Assembly: GCA_002842495.1 (NCBI GenBank)
Contig: PHDB01000013.1
Location: 1-64,000, forward strand
From: Bacteroidetes bacterium HGW-Bacteroidetes-6
GTDB lineage: Bacteria; Bacteroidota; Bacteroidia; Bacteroidales; DTU049
Length of the DNA: 64,000 nucleotides
Direction of reading: 5' to 3'
Each line of letters begins with the position of its first letter. Position 1 is the stretch's first letter. Shown here piece after piece: positions 45,190 to 52,267 of this stretch. The position numbers were made by a program, and so were the translations under genes. The notes under the pieces are model-generated. The model was not told the origin of the DNA. It did no database searches and was given only the letters and a program-made list of their open reading frames with translations.

Positions 45190-46749
45190 TTATTCCGCCA
45201 ATTTCCAAACAGTATCAATAATGGTTCCGTCAACCCATTTAATAACGGCAACAGGCTCATCGGTAAGTTTTGGCTTGGCTGGTTTGCCACAAATAGCTTC
45301 AGCCTCGGCTTGTAATTCCTGGATAGTTTTAATGGGCAGATTGCTGCCTTTCATTTTTTCAATCAGGTCGGTTCGAAGAGGGTTGATTGCAATTCCGCGT
45401 TCAGTCACAATCACATCAATGAGTTCGCCCGGGCCGGTAATGGTTGTTACTTCATCGAGAATCACGGGCATACGATCGCGGAACAAAGGTACCGGCAAAA
45501 TGGTTGTTTTGCCAAACAAAGTGTTTTGCCATCCGCCAATACCATGAAGCAGCACTCCATCGCTATGGGTCACAACATTAGCATTGAAATTTAGGTCAAC
45601 CTCAGTAGCTCCAAGTATCACTATGTCGACAAATTGCCCAAAGAATCCTTTTCCGTGATAATTGTATGAAGTAAATGGCGAGGTATTTACATGATTCCAG
45701 TTCTCGCGCATAGAACGCACACCTTCTAAATCGAAAGTTTGCCCATCGAGAATAAATTTGGTATAGCCTTCTTCGAGCATTTGAACCAGATACTTATTCG
45801 AACCACCACGGGCAAAGGCGGCTTTCCACCCATTACGTTTAAGAATTTCAGCAAAATATACTCCAATACTTAATGCGGTACCACCAGCTCCTGCCTGAAA
45901 TGAAAAGCCATCATAGATAAGGCCTGCTTCTTCGCAGAATTGGGCCGACCATTCGGCCAGTAGCAATCGGTCAGGACTACGGGTTATTTCGGTAGTGCCA
46001 CTCACAATCTTTTCAGGAATTCCAACCTTATCAACAACTACAACATGGTCAACATTATTTCCCTGAATTTGCCATGGAATACACGGAAATGGAACGAGAT
46101 TATCGGTTACCACAATCACTTTATCGGCATATTCTGAATCGGCCAGTGCAAAGCCTAATAAACCACAGGCAGCCTGACCGCGGTCGCCAGTGGCATTTCC
46201 AAAGAAATCAGCTGTTGGTGCTGCTATAACAGCAATATCAATATGAACTTCACCGTCCTGAACAGCTTGATAGCGACCACCATGCGAACGAAGAACTCCC
46301 ATTCCCTGCATCTTCCCGGAAGAAGTGAAACGCCCCAACGAGCCATTCATAGAGCCTTCGATATGATGAATGGTGCCATCTTCGAGATATTTCAACAGCG
46401 GCGAATGACATTCAAAGCTGGCGCTTGGAAACCATACCAGGTTTTTTACTCCCATTTCGGCTGCAATGTCAAAAATCTGATTGGCTATAAGGTCGCCATT
46501 ACGAAAATGATGATGCGTCGAAATTGTCATACCATCACGTAAACCAGACTTGATCAAAGCTTCTTTAAGACCAGAAAGAACTTTATTGCCGTCGGCCGGA
46601 AAATCGGCAGCACTTACGATTGGACGAGCAGCTTTATTTCCCGAGGGTCGGTATTTACCAACGCCCATAAATGGCACTTGCTCAACACCGTTAACTACTG
46701 TTGGCACTAAACGGCCCAGCGAATTGCGAACTAGTTTATCGTACTTCAT
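45190..46749 (-). CDS. citF: citrate lyase alpha subunit
   Basis: The 519-residue alpha chain transfers CoA-type acyl groups: it swaps the acetyl on the acyl-carrier subunit for citrate. The length matches CitF. Recognisable stretches are FRNGDLIANQIFDIAAEMGVKNL, FSFQAGAGGTALSIGVYFAE, VNTSPFTSYNYHGKGFFGQF and GGWQNTLFGKTTILPVPLFRDRMPVILDE. Its start overlaps the end of the citDE fusion by 14 bases, so both are translated from one message. No citC ligase, citX/citG cofactor gene or citrate carrier is in the window. Confidence 0.92.
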   Translation of the reverse strand: MKYDKLVRNSLGRLVPTVVNGVEQVPFMGVGKYRPSGNKAARPIVSAADFPADGNKVLSGLKEALIKSGLRDGMTISTHHHFRNGDLIANQIFDIAAEMGVKNLVWFPSASFECHSPLLKYLEDGTIHHIEGSMNGSLGRFTSSGKMQGMGVLRSHGGRYQAVQDGEVHIDIAVIAAPTADFFGNATGDRGQAACGLLGFALADSEYADKVIVVTDNLVPFPCIPWQIQGNNVDHVVVVDKVGIPEKIVSGTTEITRSPDRLLLAEWSAQFCEEAGLIYDGFSFQAGAGGTALSIGVYFAEILKRNGWKAAFARGGSNKYLVQMLEEGYTKFILDGQTFDLEGVRSMRENWNHVNTSPFTSYNYHGKGFFGQFVDIVILGATEVDLNFNANVVTHSDGVLLHGIGGWQNTLFGKTTILPVPLFRDRMPVILDEVTTITGPGELIDVIVTERGIAINPLRTDLIEKMKGSNLPIKTIQELQAEAEAICGKPAKPKLTDEPVAVIKWVDGTIIDTVWKLAE

Positions 46750-47962
46750 TATTCACCTCCTCTTTCCAATTTGCATTTAATTTTCCGGTTTTTATAGCCA
46801 CGTCAATGGTTGTTATTGCGCGTTTCACAACGGGTGGATCTATCATTTTGCTTCCGAGAGAAACCACGCCAAGCCCGCGTGCAGTAGCATCGTCGAATGC
46901 CAGTACAATTTTTTTGGCTTTTTCAACTTCGGCATCTTCGGGACCATAAAACTCATGAATAATCCGAATCTGTCGCGGATGAATGCAGCCCATTCCGGTA
47001 AATCCAAGCGATTTGGAAACCTTAATAGCATTGATTAAACCTTCGGAATCGTCAACATCGCTGAAAACCGAATCGATTGCAGCAATTCCAGATGCTTTGC
47101 AGGCCATTGCAAGCATGTTTCGGGCAACAAACGACTCTCCGCCTTCGCGGGTGCGCTGAATGCCCATATCGGCTGTAAAATCTTCGAGGCCAATTGCCAA
47201 TGCAACTACATTATCGGCTGCCGAAGCAATTTCGTATGCACGCATTACACCCAATGCACTTTCAATAATGGGCATAAGCCATATTTTGCGTGTTTTATCG
47301 TTGAGCAATTCCTGAATGCGATTGTTTACTTGATGAAGTTGGTCTGCACTTTCGCATTTGGGAACAAGAATAAGATGTACTCCATGATTTACAATAAAAG
47401 GCAGGTCGTCGAGGCCGCGTGGAATCTGATTAATCCGGACCATTCGCTCGCATCCGTAAAAATCGACATTGCGTAATGCGTTTCGAACCAGAAAACCTGC
47501 TTCGTATTTTTTATCGTGTGCAACAGCGTCTTCCAGATCGAGAATTATCCCGTCGGGGTGATGAATACCAGCATTAATAAAAAGCTGAGGCGAATTGCCA
47601 GGCAAATAAAGTCTTGAAAAGCGATAACGATCCTTCTCGGTTTTGTAGTTGTTTTGTGGTAAAACGGGAAGTAAAAATTCTTTCTCGGAACCTGTTGCTT
47701 TACGAATAGCGGCTTCGAGACGGGCAGCAAGTGTAAGCGATAGAGCTCCAGCGTCTTCAATAAGAATATTGCAATGCTCAATCCCATAAAAACCGACAAC
47801 TTCATTAGTCAGTTTCAGAATATTATCGCCATACATTGTTTTTACCTTGCTTTTGAGTTCAATTTGAATACCACCACTTGTGGTTTGTTCAAACGAAATG
47901 CGGCAATCGGAGCGAACTTTGGGTCCGGCATTCCCGCACGAAATAACATTTTGTGAGTCCAT
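46736..47962 (-). CDS. citDE: citrate lyase gamma-beta fusion (CitD-CitE)
   Basis: A 408-residue fusion. Residues 1-~100 correspond to the acyl-carrier subunit CitD: CGNAGPKVRSDCRISFEQ carries a candidate prosthetic-group serine (S18), with the CitD end ALSLTLAARLEAAIRKATG. Residues ~112-400 are the CitE lyase of the HpcH/HpaI fold: RYRFSRLYLPGNSPQLFINAG, PDGIILDLEDAVAHDKK, ERMVRINQI, LVPKCESADQL, PIIESALGVMRAYEIA, LAIGLEDFTADMGIQRT, and FTGMGCIHPRQIRIIHE. The subunits are separate in enterobacteria, so this is a fused form. It is the first gene of the two-gene unit and cleaves citrate to acetate and oxaloacetate. Confidence 0.92.
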   Translation of the reverse strand: MDSQNVISCGNAGPKVRSDCRISFEQTTSGGIQIELKSKVKTMYGDNILKLTNEVVGFYGIEHCNILIEDAGALSLTLAARLEAAIRKATGSEKEFLLPVLPQNNYKTEKDRYRFSRLYLPGNSPQLFINAGIHHPDGIILDLEDAVAHDKKYEAGFLVRNALRNVDFYGCERMVRINQIPRGLDDLPFIVNHGVHLILVPKCESADQLHQVNNRIQELLNDKTRKIWLMPIIESALGVMRAYEIASAADNVVALAIGLEDFTADMGIQRTREGGESFVARNMLAMACKASGIAAIDSVFSDVDDSEGLINAIKVSKSLGFTGMGCIHPRQIRIIHEFYGPEDAEVEKAKKIVLAFDDATARGLGVVSLGSKMIDPPVVKRAITTIDVAIKTGKLNANWKEEVNNEVR

Positions 47963-48272
47963 ATAGAGTTGCTTCTAATTCGGTGTCAAACTTACGAATT
48001 TTCTTCGTTTCACTCAAGAACAAAACAATTGAATGTAAACAAAAAAGAGGCTGTCGTTGAACAGACAGCCTCGGGTTTTACGAACAAAGCACCAGGAAGA
48101 TATATGTATATAGGGTTACGGGATTCTTATGTGATTAATTATGTAGTAAAGATACACTAGGCCAACCCGTTGTTCATGGTATCATCAGTTTTGGGCGGTG
48201 TTCAATCAGTTTTCGGCGATTTTTTTGGTTTGTGGCATATTTTTTCTGTATTTTTGGCTTAAATTTCCAATC
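47963..48272. promoter_or_regulatory. divergent intergenic region citDE / DPP-IV gene
   Basis: About 310 bases. It holds a terminator-like hairpin (48047-48072), and near the peptidase start a -7 box TATTTTTG (48249-48256), with TTG at 48230-48232. The rest is AT-rich and contains no recognisable gene. The frame of the peptidase runs open upstream to a GTG at 48198, which I do not take as the start. Confidence 0.45.
48047..48072 (+). terminator. terminator-like hairpin in a divergent region
   Basis: Perfect 9-base arms GAGGCTGTC and GACAGCCTC enclose GTTGAACA. An A tract precedes it and GGGTTTT follows. The setting is odd because both flanking genes read away from it, so it does not serve as an ordinary terminator for either. 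It may mark a lost gene or an upstream small transcript. Confidence 0.45.
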
Positions 48273-50453
48273 ATGAAAGTATTATTCGTTCGATTATTCC
48301 TTGTAGTTCTGATTTCGTGGGTTGTAGTACCACATCAGGCGTATTCGCAAAAAGACATCTCAATTGCCGATATTTGGGCAACCTATGTTTTTTATCCTAA
48401 ATCGATAACCGATATTCAGAATTATCCCGATGGAAAATCGTACACAGTGTTGGAAAAGAATTCCATTGTTTTATATTCGTTCAAAGACGGTGAAGAAGTG
48501 AAGTCGCTTGTTGCCGGTTCCGAAATGAAATGGGAGGGTTCTTCTATTACCATCGATGAGTATTCGTTCAATAGCGACGCCTCACTATTGATAGTTGGAA
48601 CCGATGTGGAAGGCATATACCGCCACAGTGTAAAAGGAAATTATTTTGTATATAACATGAGCACCAAAGCATTGGTGAAAATTCCAGGCGAAGGAAATGT
48701 AAGGCTACCCGATTTTAGCCCCGATGGGAAAAAAGTCGCCTATGTTCGCGACAACAATTTATATGTAATGGATATTGCATCCGCTAAAGAAACAGCTATC
48801 ACAACCGATGGCGAATGGAATAAAATTATTTATGGCACAACTGACTGGGTTTATGAAGAAGAATTTGGTTTTACAAAAGGTTTTTCGTGGTCGCCCGATG
48901 GTAAATACATTGCCTATTACCGCATGGATGAATCAGGTGTGAAGGAATTCACGCTCACTTATCATGGCGAACTGTATCCCGAAGAATACAAATATAAATA
49001 TCCGAAAGCCGGTGAAGACAATTCACTGGTGGATATATATATGTATGATGTTGCTGTTGGTAAGTCGGTGAAAATGGATGTTGGTTCCGTAACCGACCAG
49101 TATATTCCGAGAATTGAATGGACTTATCAGCCCGGGAAACTGGCCATTTTGCGTTTGAACAGGTTGCAGAATCATCTCGATATTTTGTTGACCGATGCAT
49201 CCACAGGAAAATCGACAGTTATGTATTCCGAAGAGAACAAGTGTTATGTTGATATAACCGACAACACTACATTTCTGAAAGATGGGACTGGTTTTGTGTT
49301 TACTTCTGAAAAAGCAGGCTACAACCAGATTTACTATTTCGACATGACGGGAAAACTAATCAAACAGCTCACTACAGGTGATTTCGATATTTCTACAGTG
49401 CTTGGTATTGACGAAAAAAATCGTGTTGTGTATTTTACCTCTTTCGAAGACGGTCCCATGAATATTATGCTCTACTCGGTCAATCTGGATGGAAGCAAAA
49501 AGCAAAAAATAACAAAGGAAATAGGAACTCACGGCATCAGCTTTAGTGCCGATTTTTCGTACTATATCGACAATTTCAGCGATGCCAATACAGCTCCCAA
49601 ATACACCATTTGTGACAATACCGGCAAGGCATTGGTTGTTCTCGAGGACAATGCTTCGCTGAACGAAAAAATGACAGAATATGGTTTTACCAAAAAGGAA
49701 TTTTTCAGTTTTAAAACCACTGAGGATGTTGAACTCAATGGTTGGATGATAAAACCGGCCAATATGGAAGCCGGGAAAAAATATCCGGTTTTAATGTACA
49801 TGTATGGAGGTCCTGGTGTAAATACTGTAGAAAATAGTTTTGGCTACTTCGACTTTGCCTGGTTTGAAATGCTTGCTCAGAAAGGATACATCGTTGTTTC
49901 GGTCGATAATCGTGGGACAGGTGGTCGTGGTGAAGAATTCAAAAAATGCACCTATCTTCAACTTGGCAAATACGAAGTTCAGGACCAGATTGAAGCTGCA
50001 AAATATTTGGGCTCGCTCGATTATGTTGATAAAAGTCGCATTGGTGCATTTGGTTGGAGTTTTGGCGGCTACCTGAGTACACTGTGTATGACCAAAGGAG
50101 CCGACTATTTTAAAGCAGGAATTGCCGTTGCTCCTGTAACCAACTGGCGCTACTACGACAATATTTATACTGAGCGTTTCATGCGTACGCCACAGGAGAA
50201 TGCAGATGGCTATGACAAGAACTCGCCTATTAATTTTGTGAAGAAACTAAAGGGAAAATATTTTCTGGTTCATGGAACCACCGATGACAATGTTCATGTG
50301 CAAAACAGCATGGATTTGATTTCGGCCTTAGTGAATGCCAACAAAGATTTTGAGATGTTTATGTATCCCAACAAAAACCATGGTATTTATGGTGGATACA
50401 CTCGCTACCATTTGTACAACAAAATGACGAATTTTTTGTTGGAGAATTTGTAA
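48273..50453 (+). CDS. dipeptidyl peptidase IV-like S9 peptidase
   Basis: A 726-residue secreted serine peptidase. The ATG at 48273 gives a signal peptide (KVLFVRLFLVVLISWVVVPHQAYSQ); a GTG at 48198 is less likely. The N-terminal eight-bladed propeller has WVYEEEFGFTKGFSWSPDG, including the double-glutamate motif that binds the substrate N-terminus in DPP-IV. The C-terminal hydrolase has the nucleophile in GWSFGGYLS, the aspartate in VHGTTDDNVHVQN and the histidine in PNKNHGIYGG. It removes dipeptides after proline or alanine from peptides in the periplasm. Confidence 0.93.
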   Translation: MKVLFVRLFLVVLISWVVVPHQAYSQKDISIADIWATYVFYPKSITDIQNYPDGKSYTVLEKNSIVLYSFKDGEEVKSLVAGSEMKWEGSSITIDEYSFNSDASLLIVGTDVEGIYRHSVKGNYFVYNMSTKALVKIPGEGNVRLPDFSPDGKKVAYVRDNNLYVMDIASAKETAITTDGEWNKIIYGTTDWVYEEEFGFTKGFSWSPDGKYIAYYRMDESGVKEFTLTYHGELYPEEYKYKYPKAGEDNSLVDIYMYDVAVGKSVKMDVGSVTDQYIPRIEWTYQPGKLAILRLNRLQNHLDILLTDASTGKSTVMYSEENKCYVDITDNTTFLKDGTGFVFTSEKAGYNQIYYFDMTGKLIKQLTTGDFDISTVLGIDEKNRVVYFTSFEDGPMNIMLYSVNLDGSKKQKITKEIGTHGISFSADFSYYIDNFSDANTAPKYTICDNTGKALVVLEDNASLNEKMTEYGFTKKEFFSFKTTEDVELNGWMIKPANMEAGKKYPVLMYMYGGPGVNTVENSFGYFDFAWFEMLAQKGYIVVSVDNRGTGGRGEEFKKCTYLQLGKYEVQDQIEAAKYLGSLDYVDKSRIGAFGWSFGGYLSTLCMTKGADYFKAGIAVAPVTNWRYYDNIYTERFMRTPQENADGYDKNSPINFVKKLKGKYFLVHGTTDDNVHVQNSMDLISALVNANKDFEMFMYPNKNHGIYGGYTRYHLYNKMTNFLLENL

Positions 50454-50536
50454 GGGTTTAATAGAATTAAAAAAAAGAATCGAGCATCCATTCTGTGTAC
50501 AGTTTTTTGCAATTATATGATTATAGATTAAATATG

Positions 50537-50544
50537 TATATTTG
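50537..50544 (+). promoter_or_regulatory. -7 box of fibre-like gene 1
   Basis: TATATTTG is a full match to TAnnTTTG. The predicted transcript would begin close to the leader hairpin at 50551, giving an untranslated leader of about 145 bases. Confidence 0.5.
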
Positions 50545-50550
50545 CAGAAC

Positions 50551-50574
50551 AGTATCATTTGGGGTGATGATACT
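50551..50574 (+). promoter_or_regulatory. leader hairpin with TTGGGG loop (gene 1)
   Basis: Perfect 8-base arms AGTATCAT and ATGATACT with loop TTGGGGTG. It lies only six bases after the -7 box, at the expected 5' end of the transcript. A near-identical arrangement is in front of the next gene. Confidence 0.55.
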
Positions 50575-50670
50575 TCCCGTTTGTTTTGTATGAGGCTATT
50601 TATTGCCGCAACGCGCTGATTTCTAGTGCGGAGTGGGGTTTTTGTTCGAAAAAGCAAATCCGAAAATTAA

Positions 50671-50686
50671 GCATCATTAAAACAAA
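50671..50686 (+). promoter_or_regulatory. conserved box ahead of start codon (gene 1)
   Basis: GCATCATTAAAACAAA lies 6 bases before the ATG at 50693. The gene 2 leader has GCATTATTAAACCAAA at 52241-52256. The match (14 of 16) outside coding sequence suggests a shared translation-initiation or regulatory element. Confidence 0.5.
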
Positions 50687-50692
50687 TTGAAC

Positions 50693-52060
50693 ATGAGTGG
50701 AAAATTTACTGCAATCGTTTTAATTTTATTGACAATGAGTCAGGTTTCCTGGGCTCAGAGTGTGGGAATTGGCTCGACTGTGTTTACGCCAGCCGCATCG
50801 AGCATTCTCGAAATTCAGTCAACCAACAAAGGCTTGTTGATTCCACGTGTTGCACTGACTCAAACAACTGTTGCGGCACCGGTAACTGCACCTGCAACAA
50901 GCTTGATGGTTTTTAACACGGCCACCATTAACGATGTAACACCCGGTTATTACTATTGGACCGGCACTATCTGGGCAAGGATACTTGATGCAACAAGTAT
51001 TAGGCCATGGCTGCTTAGCGGAAACACGGGAACAGTTCCGGGAACCGATTTCTTAGGAACAACGGATGCGCGGGATTTGGTAATTAAGACTAATAATACC
51101 GAATGGGTTCGGGTGACATCTACGGGGCGTGTAGGCATAGGAACAGCTACTCCTGCTGCTGCAAACAAAGTTGAAGTAAGCTATACATCGACAGTTGGAA
51201 CCGGATTGTATGTGTTGAATACGGGAACGAACCCATGGCCAAATATTGTGAATGGTGTTTCCGGGACTATTAGCAACACTAGCAACGGTATGGGACGCGG
51301 TTTGTACGGGCAGGCCACTTCAGTCGGTTCTGGAAGTGCACGCAACTGGGGTGTTTTGGGTTATGCGAGCAATGGCGGAACAAACATTGGTGTAAAAGGA
51401 GATGTAACAACCACTGCCGGATACAATGTGGCTGTTCTTGGCGTTGTGGAAGGATTTAGTGCGTTCAATGAGGGCTCGTCGCTGAGTAGTAATTATGCAG
51501 GATACTTCAGTGGTAATGTTGCAATTGAAGGAGCCTTGCAGGCAAACGGAAGTTTTGGTACTGCTGGGCAGGTGCTTACATCGAATGGAACTGGCCCGGC
51601 TTATTGGGCTTCGGCAGGTAGCAGTAGTGGTGTTGATATTTTAATGTATGAAAATTGGACAGGAGGTTTTAACACAAATGAATGGACCAGAAGTGATGCT
51701 GTGAATACAACTGTTGTCAGCACAGCTCCGGTTGTTAGGTCTGGCCAGTACTTAAGAATGTTTGATGCAGCAGACAATATGACTTACACAGCAACCATAA
51801 ATCTTACTCTTATTGCAGCAGCAACACTTTCATTCGATTACAAATACGCTACCGAAAGTTGCTGCGATCATGTCTATGTTGATTATTACAACGGAAGTAC
51901 CTGGGTGACAGTTTGGGGTGCTTTTCAAGGAACCGGAAGCGGTCATGCTTCGGGGATAGCTATTCCAGCCACAGCTACTCAGCTTAGATTCAGATTAACA
52001 ACCGATGTGTCAATTCATGGCAATGGGGGGTTTAGTATTGACAATGTAGAGCTTCGATAA
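50693..52060 (+). CDS. secreted fibre-like protein 1, variable C-terminus
   Basis: 455 residues with signal peptide (SGKFTAIVLILLTMSQVSWAQ). The N-terminal ~145 residues (SVGIGSTVFTPAASSILEIQ, GLLIPRVAL, TPGYYYWTG, PWLLSGN, TDFLGTTDARDLVIKTNNTEW) form a module shared closely with the next gene. A middle stretch resembles tail-fibre-like repeats (AVLGVVEGFSAFNEGS). Residues ~320-455 form a MAM-like jelly roll containing ATESCCDHVYVDYY and ending FSIDNVELR. There is no T9SS sorting domain or lipobox. It starts at ATG 50693, two codons after an in-frame TTG. The function is unknown; surface attachment or binding is plausible. Confidence 0.75.
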   Translation: MSGKFTAIVLILLTMSQVSWAQSVGIGSTVFTPAASSILEIQSTNKGLLIPRVALTQTTVAAPVTAPATSLMVFNTATINDVTPGYYYWTGTIWARILDATSIRPWLLSGNTGTVPGTDFLGTTDARDLVIKTNNTEWVRVTSTGRVGIGTATPAAANKVEVSYTSTVGTGLYVLNTGTNPWPNIVNGVSGTISNTSNGMGRGLYGQATSVGSGSARNWGVLGYASNGGTNIGVKGDVTTTAGYNVAVLGVVEGFSAFNEGSSLSSNYAGYFSGNVAIEGALQANGSFGTAGQVLTSNGTGPAYWASAGSSSGVDILMYENWTGGFNTNEWTRSDAVNTTVVSTAPVVRSGQYLRMFDAADNMTYTATINLTLIAAATLSFDYKYATESCCDHVYVDYYNGSTWVTVWGAFQGTGSGHASGIAIPATATQLRFRLTTDVSIHGNGGFSIDNVELR

Positions 52061-52068
52061 AAATATTA

Positions 52069-52097
52069 TTGTTTTAATGTATATTTTTATACTTTTG
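52069..52097 (+). promoter_or_regulatory. promoter of fibre-like gene 2
   Basis: TTG (52069-52071) and TACTTTTG (52090-52097) separated by 18 bases match the Bacteroidota promoter well. It is located just after the gene 1 stop, so gene 2 has its own promoter. Confidence 0.55.
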
Positions 52098-52110
52098 CAG
52101 TAGTTTTTAT

Positions 52111-52132
52111 ATTATCACTTGGGGGTGATAGT
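52111..52132 (+). promoter_or_regulatory. leader hairpin with TTGGGG loop (gene 2)
   Basis: Arms ATTATCAC and GTGATAGT pair over 8 positions with one G-U pair, loop TTGGGG. The same loop and much of the stem occur at 50551 ahead of gene 1. Confidence 0.55.
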
Positions 52133-52240
52133 GCTTTTACTTATCAATGGTTGTTGAATGCGTCTAAATTGATCAAATTTATTGACTAATATAGATGTTT
52201 GTATGTTTTTCGGAAAGCCAGTGGTGTGTAAAACAATCTC

Positions 52241-52256
52241 GCATTATTAAACCAAA
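52241..52256 (+). promoter_or_regulatory. conserved box ahead of start codon (gene 2)
   Basis: GCATTATTAAACCAAA lies 11 bases before the ATG at 52268. The gene 1 leader carries the same box with two differences at 50671-50686. Confidence 0.5.
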
Positions 52257-52267
52257 ATATCATAATT

